A stretch of DNA of 64,000 nucleotides from Anaerococcus vaginalis. Lineage in GTDB: Bacteria; Bacillota; Clostridia; Tissierellales; Peptoniphilaceae. The stretch is taken from NCBI RefSeq assembly GCF_000307225.1, contig NZ_HE978616.1, positions 334,647-398,646 on the forward strand. The letters are read 5' to 3'. The position numbers were made by a program, and so were the translations under genes. Shown in pieces: positions 56,389 to 64,000 of the stretch (positions within the stretch are counted from its first letter, which is position 1; every line of letters starts with the position of its first letter). The notes beneath the pieces are model-generated. The model worked only from the letters and a program-made list of their open reading frames with translations, was not told where the DNA came from and did not search any database.

Positions 56389-56587
56389 GTTTTTTATGTT
56401 TAATATTTTTGTAACCTTTAATTCTTACTCTTTAAATGTTAGTTATCTTCTCGTCAATTCCACAACACTTTCAACAGGGCATGAGTGGTCAGTATGGATA
56501 AAATCTAATATTTTTCAAAAGCCTCATATGTGGGAATATGTTAATCAATAAGCATCTTATAATTTATTATATAATTTTGGAGCAAAG
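56389..56587 (-). other. Gap with coding remnants
   Basis: On the minus strand one frame reads HIPTYEAFEKY then a stop, and another HTDHSCPVESVVELTRR then a stop at about 56443. The second has the look of the C-terminal end of an RNA or DNA methyltransferase, but I cannot name it. Both lack starts. Confidence 0.35.
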
Positions 56588-56613
56588 AAAAAACAGCCCG
56601 TGAAAGAGCTGTT
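56588..56613 (-). terminator. Terminator of the FtsX/two-component operon
   Basis: AAACAGCTC-tttcac-GGGCTGTTT stem followed by TTTTC on the minus strand. Confidence 0.85.
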
Positions 56614-56646
56614 TAGATTACTATTTTCTTGTTCTAGTTACATTAC

Positions 56647-56903
56647 TTATATTAGATGACCAGCAAACATTGCTATAGGAAGTAATAAGATCAAAAGGAT
56701 ATTTAACGCCATAAACAACTTATCCTTTTCCTTTACCCCAAATATTAAACCTATTAGTCCAATAATTGGGCAGACAAACATTGATGTAAGTCCAGTTGGT
56801 CTTAAGTTTGTATAACTATCAAAGATGTCTATTGTCAGTAGGTAGGAAATCCCAAATATTACGAGTTCAAGTAAAATAATTTTTTACAGATTTTTTTCTT
56901 CAT
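56647..56903 (-). pseudogene. Small membrane protein downstream of FtsX, frameshifted
   Basis: From ATG 56903 (MKKKICKK) the frame stops after 14 codons. One more base in the six-T run 56880-56885 gives IILLELVIFGISYLLTIDIF and continues to GLTSMFVCPIIGLIGLIFG and the end at 56647, an 84-residue protein with three hydrophobic segments. Last gene of the operon, 20 bases after the FtsX stop. Confidence 0.6.
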
Positions 56904-56923
56904 ATTCTTATCTTTCTTTAAAA

Positions 56924-59359
56924 TTATATTGTTCGAATTAAATCTATAGTCGGTCTGTCTAAAATTCTCTTTAAAGAAAAATGATAGATGATTAGATTAA
57001 TACCATAGACGACTAATGAAAATCCTAAGAAACTTTTGTAGTCATAATATTTTATTAAAGTACTCATTCTTAAATCGGGAGCAATTATCGATATTATAAA
57101 CATAAGACCTAAACTCGTTATAATAGAAATTATAAAGGACTTTACCTGTTCTCCAATAAATTCTCTTTGATAAATACTCTTTAACTCATCCACGTCCATA
57201 CCACAAGAATAAAGACTTCCAATTTCCTTTTTTCTGCTCATGAGACTTAAATTAATGGATGAGTAGCCATTGGTAATATTTAGTACAAAAATAATCGATG
57301 CTATTCCTATTACAATTTTTATTAGACTTTTCAAATCATTATATTCATTTTTTGCAGTTTCCTCACCTGTTTTGATATTAAAGCGATCTTCTGGTGAGAT
57401 TTTACTTCTGATCATGGCCTCTACATATTCTTTTATATCTTTAGTGTCAGAATCTTTTACCTTCATATTCAAAGTATAGGCATATTCCGTATACATCTCA
57501 TCACTTGCTTCTTCCATAAGTTTAAAATAAGTATCAAAATCTGTATAAACTTTCACATCAAAAGGCATTGTTCTTGACTTATATTTTCCCAAATCTGTTA
57601 TTGTCTTTGAAATTGTAATAGTCTTCTTATAATCATTTTCAAAGTTAATATCCAAAGTCTGTGGATTTTCAAAATATGGAATTCTCTTTGCCTTTGCTAT
57701 TGGAATAGAAGAATCTTCTTGAATTGTATTGTAGAGGACAAATTCCCCCTTCTTTCCTCCAAGTTCTTTTAAGTCTTTTTCTTCTAAGGCGATGATAAAC
57801 CCATCCATACCCTTTTCCTTATATTTTTTTATATTCTTTTTCGCTTCCTCATCTAATCCAGCTGCCTTTGCTTCTTTTGAGAATTCATTTGTATTTTCCA
57901 CTTGAACATATTTATCTTTTGAAATATAAGACTTGTCGTTAGGAATTTTATCTACAATTTCTTTTAATATTTTTGGGACTTGGTTATTTTCACTAAAATA
58001 GTCCACGGAAAAATTATAGCCAGCATCGTAATGCGAAAAATCTCTGTAGTAAATTGAGATGGCCATAATGATTATAAAAACTGAAATAATTATTATTCCT
58101 ATTGCAGAAATATATCGTTGTGATTTTATTGAAGCTAAGTTGTTGAGTTTTAATTCCTTCCAAAAATCTTTGGCTCTTTTCTTCTTTGATTTTGAAAAAT
58201 CTATATTCCCTCTTATGCCGTCTATAATGTTTATTTTAGAAATCTTTTTCGCAGGGGATTTTATAGCTAGTGCTACAATCACAAAGGAAACTACAAGTAT
58301 TGCCAAGCTTAATAGGGGATTAAATTTCATCACTTCAAAGGCACTTACTCCTTCACCTTTTGTTATGTTTTTATACAAACAATACATAAAGAAAAATCCT
58401 GCAATGTGTCCTAAGAGTATTGGAATTGCAGTTATAGTAAGTCCCTCCTTTAGAAGTAACAGATAAATTTGTCCATTGGTAGATCCTATAGACTTGTAAA
58501 TGGAAAGCTCTCTAATCTTCCTAAGCCCCCAAACCCAAAAGATGTTTTTTATAAAAAACACAAAGATTACTACACATCCAAAAACTGATAGAACAAGAAC
58601 AGCCTGGCTCATTATATTTTGTAAGGGTTCGTTTTCTACGCCATAATAGTTTATAAGACTTTTAGAAAATTCTAAAGTAACTTTTTTGCCCAAAGTCTGA
58701 CTAATTTCTGCTTGAATTTTATCTCTATTTTTGTAAGCTTCTTCGAATGAATGGAATTTTACAAAGGTTCTGAAAGTGGACATTTTATCTTGTAGACCTA
58801 GAGCAAAATTCAGTTTACTGTACTTGTTGTAGACATCTCCGTAAACACCGACTAAAGTAAAGCTTTTAGAACCTTGGCTCTCAAATTTTTTCCTGTCAGT
58901 ATTTGCACTTGTGGGACCTATCTCTTTTCCATCTAGTTTTCTTTTGCCTATATCAAGGGTTACTTTATCACCTAATTTAAGTTTGTGTTTATTTACGAGG
59001 CTTTCCGATAAAACTATCTCATTTTCGTTTTCAGCAAATCGCCCTTCTTGAAGTCTTGAAAATTTTCGCATTTCATTGACATCTCTGTCTTGATAGTTAA
59101 TGACTATTAAATCATCATTTAATTTTGCATTGTCAGGATGAAGAGACATTTTCCCGACCAAATCTATATCTTCAATGGACTTTAGTTTTTCAACATCTTC
59201 ATTTGAGAGTTCTTCTTTAATCTCCCCATGATAAAAGCTTGAAGCCATGTAATAACCATAGTTAGCCTTCATATTTGTGTATCCGTAGTAAAAAATTACG
59301 GTGAAAAACAAACTTACAATAAATAAGGAAATAAAAATAGGAAAATTCTTCTTATTCAT
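56924..59359 (-). CDS. FtsX-type ABC transporter permease
   Basis: About 811 residues from ATG 59359 (AGGAG nine bases upstream, inside the end of the ATPase gene). N-terminal membrane segment, extracytoplasmic domain of about 230 residues, a three-segment FtsX block (residues about 255-370), a fourth segment near 420, a second large outside domain, and a C-terminal FtsX block with YSSINLSLMSRKKEIGSLYSCG. With the ATPase and the adjacent two-component system it forms a peptide-sensing/exporting type ABC module. Substrate unknown. Confidence 0.88.
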   Translation of the reverse strand: MNKKNFPIFISLFIVSLFFTVIFYYGYTNMKANYGYYMASSFYHGEIKEELSNEDVEKLKSIEDIDLVGKMSLHPDNAKLNDDLIVINYQDRDVNEMRKFSRLQEGRFAENENEIVLSESLVNKHKLKLGDKVTLDIGKRKLDGKEIGPTSANTDRKKFESQGSKSFTLVGVYGDVYNKYSKLNFALGLQDKMSTFRTFVKFHSFEEAYKNRDKIQAEISQTLGKKVTLEFSKSLINYYGVENEPLQNIMSQAVLVLSVFGCVVIFVFFIKNIFWVWGLRKIRELSIYKSIGSTNGQIYLLLLKEGLTITAIPILLGHIAGFFFMYCLYKNITKGEGVSAFEVMKFNPLLSLAILVVSFVIVALAIKSPAKKISKINIIDGIRGNIDFSKSKKKRAKDFWKELKLNNLASIKSQRYISAIGIIIISVFIIIMAISIYYRDFSHYDAGYNFSVDYFSENNQVPKILKEIVDKIPNDKSYISKDKYVQVENTNEFSKEAKAAGLDEEAKKNIKKYKEKGMDGFIIALEEKDLKELGGKKGEFVLYNTIQEDSSIPIAKAKRIPYFENPQTLDINFENDYKKTITISKTITDLGKYKSRTMPFDVKVYTDFDTYFKLMEEASDEMYTEYAYTLNMKVKDSDTKDIKEYVEAMIRSKISPEDRFNIKTGEETAKNEYNDLKSLIKIVIGIASIIFVLNITNGYSSINLSLMSRKKEIGSLYSCGMDVDELKSIYQREFIGEQVKSFIISIITSLGLMFIISIIAPDLRMSTLIKYYDYKSFLGFSLVVYGINLIIYHFSLKRILDRPTIDLIRTI

Positions 59360-60032
59360 TTCTTTCATCTCCTACAATTTTTCCATCTACTATTGTAATA
59401 ATACGATTTGTTTGTAAGGCTATTTCTTCGTCATGGGTAATTAGGATAATCGTCTGTTTTAAGGTTCTATTGAAGTATTTAAAGATTTCTATAATTTCCT
59501 TAGAATTTTTCCTGTCCAAATTACCTGTTGGTTCATCAGCTAAGATTATAGATGGATTATAGATAAGACTTCTAGCTATGGCAACTCTCTGCTGCTGGCC
59601 TCCTGAAAGCTCACTTGGAAAAGAGTCGAGTTTGCTTTCTATACCCAGTTTTTTTACTATATCTGAAAATTCATCTTGATTTATTTTCCTTTTATCAAGT
59701 TTTAATGGAAGTTCTATATTGTGACGAACCGTTAAGTTGGGAATCAAATTATAAAATTGATAAATTAGTCCGACTTTCCTTCTTCTGAAGTAGGCTAATT
59801 CTTTTGAAGAATACTTTGAGATGTCGTTACCATCTATATAAACCTTACCATCATCTGGACTATCTACTCCACCTATGATATGTAGAAGTGTTGATTTACC
59901 AGATCCACTTGGTCCTACAATGGCAACAAATTCTCCTCTTTCTATTGTAAGGTCAACTCCATCTAGGGCCACTACCTTGGAGTTTCCCTCTCCATATTCT
60001 TTTCTTAGGTTTTCTACTTTTAATATTTCCAT
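59352..60032 (-). CDS. ABC transporter ATPase of MacB/LolD type
   Basis: 226 residues. Walker A IVGPSGSGKSTLLHII, Q-loop LIYQFYNLIPN, signature ELSGGQQQRVAIARS, Walker B IILADEPTGNLD, H-loop ITHDEE. AAGGAGGCAGTT before ATG. It overlaps the permease gene and partners with it. Confidence 0.93.
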   Translation of the reverse strand: MEILKVENLRKEYGEGNSKVVALDGVDLTIERGEFVAIVGPSGSGKSTLLHIIGGVDSPDDGKVYIDGNDISKYSSKELAYFRRRKVGLIYQFYNLIPNLTVRHNIELPLKLDKRKINQDEFSDIVKKLGIESKLDSFPSELSGGQQQRVAIARSLIYNPSIILADEPTGNLDRKNSKEIIEIFKYFNRTLKQTIILITHDEEIALQTNRIITIVDGKIVGDERNE

Positions 60033-60084
60033 AACTGCCTCCTTTTTCCTATGTCAAGGTAAGCATATAAAAGTAAAGTGATTT

Positions 60085-60950
60085 TTAGGTGACATTGTAA
60101 AATTTTATTTCAAATCTTGCTCCACCATCAATATTTGAAACAGAAATTTCTCCCTTGTTTTTCTCCACAATTGTCTTTGCCATAGCAAGGCCAATTCCAA
60201 AACCATTTGAGTCGGGCGTTTTTGTAAAAAGCGTTTAAAAAATTTTTTTTCATATTCTCTTTTTTCTATTCCTCCGCCATTGTCTTCAATAATCAAGCTT
60301 GTATAGAGGGGATTTTTGTATGATGACACTACGATTTTATTACAAGTTGGTCTATTATCAGCATTCTTTAAAATATTAATAAGAGCTTCTGCCAGCCAAT
60401 AAAAATCTCCATAAATACTATTTTCCTTTAAATTTTCTGCTACTTCTACATTAGTAGATCTTTTTAAGTCTAAACTATCTAAAGCATAATCCACTAATTC
60501 ATCTAAACGAATGTCTTCTTCTTTCATTAAATCTTTGTTTGCATCTAGGCTTGATAGTTTGAGTAAAATATCTGATAGTGAGTTTAATCTTAAGAGTTGT
60601 CTTTTTAAAATCTCTATATCATCATTATCCGGAAAGTCCATCTCCAAACTCTCTATGGAAAAAAGCATAGATGTGATGGGAGTTTTTATTTGATGAGCGA
60701 TATCTTCTAGGTATTCTATTTGCTTTTCGCTATTTTTGCTGGTGGTTTCCTTAGCTTCTACTATTTCTATAAAAAGCTTGTAAATTTTATCCTCTAAAAT
60801 TGAAAAATCATCTTGCTTCATTGGAATTTTGTAGTCCTGATTTTTCATATTTTCTATCAGATCTATAAGCTCATTTATTCTATTTTTCTTTCTTGATTCT
60901 AAAAAATAATAAAGTAATCCCAGACTTATTATCCAAAATACATATAGCAT
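60085..60950 (-). pseudogene. Sensor histidine kinase, C-terminal frameshift
   Basis: One N-terminal membrane segment (residues 3-18) and almost no outside loop, H-box LEDIAHQIKTPITSML near residue 85, N-box NILKNADN, G1 IEDNGGGIE. The frame breaks in the five-A run 60236-60240: one extra base turns RFLQKRPTQ into RFFTKTPDSNGFGIGLAMAK (the missing G2 box) and extends to TAA 60085. Without repair the ATP-binding lid is destroyed. The short sensor suggests it senses through the ABC permease, as in Bce-type modules. Confidence 0.87.
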
Positions 60951-60951
60951 C

Positions 60952-61602
60952 TCAATCCATCCTATAACCTATGCCCCTAACAGTAGAAATAACTTCCCTA
61001 TCAAGCTTTTCTCTGATTCTCTTAATTGTTGATGTGAGAGTATTGTCATTTACAAACCTATCCCTATCTTCCCAAAACATTTCTAAAAGTTGACCTCTCG
61101 TATAAACCCTGTGAGGATTTTTAATAAATAAGACTAGGATTTCATATTCAAGTGGAGTTAGCTCTATTTGATTACCTTTAAAATAAACTTTTGAATCATT
61201 TAAATCTATTTTGATATCCTTATAGGTAATTTTCTTATCTTGAGCTAGAGGGATTGTCCTTAAAACTGCATCAATTCTTGCCCTTAATATTGCTAGGGAA
61301 AATGGCTTTGTTAAGTAATCATCTGCTCCTTGATCTAGGGCAGCTATTATAAAATCTTCATCATTTTTAACTGTTGTTACAATAACTCTTATGTCCTTAT
61401 CTTTCAATCTTTCTATCAAATGTTGACCATCTTTATCTGGTAAATTTATGTCCAATAGTGCCACATCCATGTCTACATTCATCTTATAGCTTGCTTCATA
61501 AAAAGATGATGCAATCTCTACTTCATAGCCATTATTAACCAAATACTTTTCCATTTGTAAAGCAATTTCTTTGTTATCCTCTATAATCAAAACACGCTTC
61601 AT
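60952..61602 (-). CDS. OmpR/PhoB-type response regulator
   Basis: About 216 residues from ATG 61602 (AGAGGGTTAAA upstream). Receiver: VLIIEDNKEIA, phosphorylated Asp in DVALLDINLPDKDGQ, Thr in VTTVKN, Lys in YLTKPF. DNA-binding winged helix: ELTPLEYEILVLFIKNPHRVYTRGQLLEMFW. It overlaps or abuts the kinase gene and likely controls the ABC operon downstream. Confidence 0.93.
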   Translation of the reverse strand: MKRVLIIEDNKEIALQMEKYLVNNGYEVEIASSFYEASYKMNVDMDVALLDINLPDKDGQHLIERLKDKDIRVIVTTVKNDEDFIIAALDQGADDYLTKPFSLAILRARIDAVLRTIPLAQDKKITYKDIKIDLNDSKVYFKGNQIELTPLEYEILVLFIKNPHRVYTRGQLLEMFWEDRDRFVNDNTLTSTIKRIREKLDREVISTVRGIGYRMD

Positions 61603-61726
61603 TTTAACCCTCTCATGTATCAATTTTGAAATCTATTAAATTATTATATTCTATAACTTGCATCTATAAGTAAATTAAGACTATAGGTCAGTAATCACAT
61701 TTATAGTATACCATTATCACTTATAT

Positions 61727-61752
61727 TAAAAACAGACCCTTAACGGATCTGC
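61727..61752 (-). terminator. Terminator of the rRNA methyltransferase remnant
   Basis: CAGATCC-gttaa-GGGTCTG stem followed by TTTTTAAT on the minus strand. Confidence 0.85.
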
Positions 61753-61758
61753 TTGCTT

Positions 61759-62013
61759 TTAAATATTTATTTTATTTTTCTCAAGAAGAGAGACTGATTC
61801 TACATTAATAGTCTCTGAAAACATATCGCATCCCTTGATTTTTTCTAATTTGTAACCCTTATTTTGAAATCTATTTATATCTCTTGCTAGTGTTTGGGGT
61901 TGCAGGATATGTAGACTATTTTTTATTTTTGTTTTTGCTATGGTTTTTATTATTTCTTTATCAAGGCCAGCTCTTGGTGGGTCTACTACTATGGCGTCTA
62001 TTTTTCTTTTTTA
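61759..62013 (-). pseudogene. 3' fragment of an RlmD/RumA-type rRNA (uracil-C5)-methyltransferase
   Basis: About 84 codons on the minus strand: IDAIVVDPPRAGLDKEIIKT (the DPPRxGL motif), then a frame slip where another frame reads KIVYISCNP (the expected catalytic-Cys region), then TLARDINRFQNKGYKLEKI and KGCDMFSETINVESVSLLEK. All are C-terminal features of RlmD. The first roughly 370 codons are absent: just upstream lies the FecE-like gene. So the gene was cut by a rearrangement or insertion. Confidence 0.85.
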
Positions 62014-62022
62014 TAAATTTAT

Positions 62023-62784
62023 CTATCCTGGTATGCAGACAGTCCTATTCTCTATCTCTCTTATATTTACTTCAATTCCATATAATTCTGTCATATTATT
62101 TTCTGTGATAATCTCATCCGCTTTTCCCTCGCACATTACAAGTCCATCCTTAAGTATAAGAGTATCACTTTTTAAAAATAAAGCGTGTTCAGGAAAATGT
62201 GTAGTCATTATGACACCAATTCCATTTTTTTGTAATTTTTTTACTAAATCTAAGAATTTATATGAATTGCCAAAATCCAAATGTGCTGTCGGCTCATCAA
62301 ATATCATTAATTCCGGTTCCTGTGTCATCGCTGCCGCAATCATTACCAGCTGCCTTTCACCTCCAGATATTTCATTAAACAGCTTTTCCTTCAAATACCC
62401 GATGCCAAGAAAATTCATTTTTTCAATGGCTAAATTAATGTCCGAATTATCTGGTACTCCAAAATAATCCATATATGCAGTTCTTCCCATAAGCACCACA
62501 TCAATTGCCCTAAATGAAAATATGGAACCAATATTTTGAGGTATATAAGCAAATTTTTGTGCTAATTGCCTTGTACTATAATTAGATATGTTTTTATTAT
62601 CTATAAGTATCTGTCCATTTGCTTTTTCTTCGCCAATTATACATTTTAACAAAGTGCTTTTACCTGTTCCATTTGCTCCGAGTATGCAAAGCACCTCTGA
62701 ATCTGAAAAATTGAATGATACATTCTTTATTACTTTTTTATCCTGACTATATCCAAAACTAATTGATTTAACCTTCAGATCCAT
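62023..62784 (-). CDS. FecE/BtuD-type ABC importer ATPase
   Basis: About 253 residues from ATG 62784, which overlaps the permease stop as TAATG. Walker A LGANGTGKSTLLKCI, Q-loop YIPQNIGSIFSF, signature EISGGERQLVMIAAA, Walker B LMIFDEPTAHLD, H-loop TTHFPEHA. It powers uptake of ferric siderophore, haem or cobalamin with the next gene. Codon use is richer in G/C (for example CTG, GCC, GGT) than in most of the window. Confidence 0.92.
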   Translation of the reverse strand: MDLKVKSISFGYSQDKKVIKNVSFNFSDSEVLCILGANGTGKSTLLKCIIGEEKANGQILIDNKNISNYSTRQLAQKFAYIPQNIGSIFSFRAIDVVLMGRTAYMDYFGVPDNSDINLAIEKMNFLGIGYLKEKLFNEISGGERQLVMIAAAMTQEPELMIFDEPTAHLDFGNSYKFLDLVKKLQKNGIGVIMTTHFPEHALFLKSDTLILKDGLVMCEGKADEIITENNMTELYGIEVNIREIENRTVCIPG

Positions 62785-63791
62785 TACCAACTAACCTTTC
62801 TGGTGTATATAAAGTATACAAACACTGGTATGCCTATAATCCCTGTTACCACACCAATTGGAATTTCCATTGATGTCAAGCTTCTACAGATATCATCGAT
62901 AATAAGGAAGTATGAAATACCTAATGAAATTGATACAGGCATTAGCTTCCTAAAATCCGGTCCCACTAGTATCCTCGCAAGATGTGGAATTACAATGCCT
63001 ACCCATCCAATAATTCCAGATATACTTACAATCAGTGATGTAATTAAAGTGCTTGCAATAATAACAACCATTCTATCTTTTTTCACATCTATACCGAATG
63101 ATTTTGCCTGAATATCCCCCATGCTTAGTACATTTATTCTCCATCTATATAGAAATATTATCAGCATAGCTATTATATAGGCTGGTAATATATAAAAAAT
63201 CTTGCTGTAGTTAATTCCTACCATTGTCCCCATAAGCCAATATATAATTTGTGGCAATTTTTCAAAAGGATCTGCAACAAATTTTATTAGAGAAACTAGC
63301 GACGAAAACAGTGCACTTACTAACATTCCTGATAGTATAAGCGTTGCTGTAGATTTATTATTTTTTATTGATAATAAAAATGTTAAAATAACCGCAAAAA
63401 TTCCAAAAGCCATCGAAATAACTTGGACCGATAACGCAGGCACAGACATTATTATAGCTATTGCTGCACCAAATCCTGCTCCATTTGAAACTCCGAGTGT
63501 GTATGGATCTGCTAGGGGATTTTTAAAAATGCACTGAAATACAGATCCAGAGACAGCTAATCCTGCACCCGCCATAACAGCTCCGATTATTCTCGGCAAT
63601 CTTGTGTCGAATATAATGCTGGTTGCTATTTCCTCTATCCCATAATTACTATGCGTAAATTTAGACATAAATATTTTAAATATATCTGTTATTGGTACAT
63701 AATATGCACCAACGCATAGTGAAATTAATATTATTATGAAAGGCAACAAAATGAAAAATACATATTTACTTATATTTTTTACCTTCGGCAT
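62784..63791 (-). CDS. FecCD-family ABC importer permease
   Basis: About 335 residues from ATG 63791 (GGAGG five bases upstream), nine to ten membrane segments. Family blocks: RLPRIIGAVMAGAGLAVSGSVFQCIFKNPLADPYTLGVSNGAGFGAA, then GIIGWVGIVIPHLARILVGPDFRKLMP. Imports iron chelates or cobalamin. Operon: binding protein, permease, ATPase. Confidence 0.93.
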   Translation of the reverse strand: MPKVKNISKYVFFILLPFIIILISLCVGAYYVPITDIFKIFMSKFTHSNYGIEEIATSIIFDTRLPRIIGAVMAGAGLAVSGSVFQCIFKNPLADPYTLGVSNGAGFGAAIAIIMSVPALSVQVISMAFGIFAVILTFLLSIKNNKSTATLILSGMLVSALFSSLVSLIKFVADPFEKLPQIIYWLMGTMVGINYSKIFYILPAYIIAMLIIFLYRWRINVLSMGDIQAKSFGIDVKKDRMVVIIASTLITSLIVSISGIIGWVGIVIPHLARILVGPDFRKLMPVSISLGISYFLIIDDICRSLTSMEIPIGVVTGIIGIPVFVYFIYTRKVSW

Positions 63792-63806
63792 AATAACCTC
63801 CAAGAA

Positions 63807-64000
63807 TCACTCTACCTTATCCTTAAATTCAATTCCATAAAATTCTTTGTAGAATTTTTGTGCTCTTTCATTTACAATCTTGCTGTCAATCTTGTCAGGA
63901 TAAAGCTTATGTGCAAGCCAGAGTTCACCAAGTGCTATAGAATCAGCATCTGGATTACCCCAAGGTTTTGTCCAATAAGGTGCAAGTATAACATTGCCAT
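63807..64000 (-). CDS. Fe-chelate/cobalamin-type ABC substrate-binding protein (C-terminal part)
   Basis: The frame enters from the right edge and ends at TGA 63807, 15 bases before the permease start. The 63 visible residues (APYWTKPWGNPDADSIALGE, LWLAHKLYPDKID, FYKEFYGIEFKDKVE) are the C-terminal lobe of a TroA/BtuF-fold binding protein. The lipoprotein signal lies outside the window. The ligand cannot be told from this part. Confidence 0.85.
   Translation of the reverse strand, partial: GNVILAPYWTKPWGNPDADSIALGELWLAHKLYPDKIDSKIVNERAQKFYKEFYGIEFKDKVE

Noticed and set aside
1..64000. tRNA, rRNA and tmRNA genes
   Set aside because: No cloverleaf with a GGTTCGANTCC arm and no conserved rRNA stretch was seen by eye; a scan with a dedicated tool would settle it.

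Overview
The window looks like a very AT-rich, Gram-positive, low-GC anaerobe. I infer a Peptoniphilaceae-type anaerobic coccus (Anaerococcus or a close relative), from a giant cell-wall-anchored adhesin with a YSIRK-like signal (YATRKLSIG), T-box and TPP RNA leaders, fermentative L-lactate dehydrogenase, many Na+-coupled carriers and AGGAGG ribosome sites. No rRNA, tRNA, CRISPR array or intact insertion sequence was seen. The genus is an inference from style, not from a search.

Layout. 1-1404: CydD-like ABC exporter (cut by the left edge) with a DUF454 membrane protein. 2101-7914: repeat-rich surface adhesin. 8210-13393: lipid kinase, exonuclease III, then a divergent ArsR regulator and a Zn/Cd efflux set (HMA protein, P1B ATPase) with a HAD phosphatase. 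13429-19773: thiC under a TPP riboswitch, L-lactate dehydrogenase, an NhaC antiporter with a structured leader, and an alanine/glycine:Na+ symporter. 20015-24615: TrxR-like flavoprotein, LemA/DUF3137 pair, and BrnQ under a T-box. 24669-33429: GNAT, COG2509 flavoprotein, a tiny ORF coupled to two ABC half-transporters, a DAACS symporter and a second NhaC. 33713-43313: FtsX-type ABC, MATE, PaaI thioesterase, ProX-like deacylase, MarR operon, alpha/beta hydrolase, K+ channel. 43416-52917: accessory region with a Fur-box-controlled ABC pair (YbtPQ-like), TetR, hydrolases, MBL protein, MFS pump and regulator. 53113-56388: two XRE/membrane-protein modules, a phage terminase remnant, a truncated duplication and small unknown genes. 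56647-61602: FtsX ABC plus two-component system. 61759-64000: a truncated RlmD-type rRNA methyltransferase abutting a FecBCD-type uptake operon of visibly higher GC.

How the genes work together. Most of the cargo is membrane transport: Na+-coupled amino acid and organic acid uptake (AgcS, BrnQ, DAACS, two NhaC) beside lactate fermentation, metal handling (cadmium/zinc efflux, three Fur-like boxes, a Fec-like importer), and peptide/drug export ABC systems with local regulators whose operators can be read directly (TetR, MarR, ArsR, two XRE).

A strong technical theme is that at least twelve genes are broken by single-base indels, nearly all in A or T homopolymers, and restoring one base restores the family sequence. 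This is most easily explained by homopolymer sequencing error, so genes marked pseudogene here may well be intact in the living strain.
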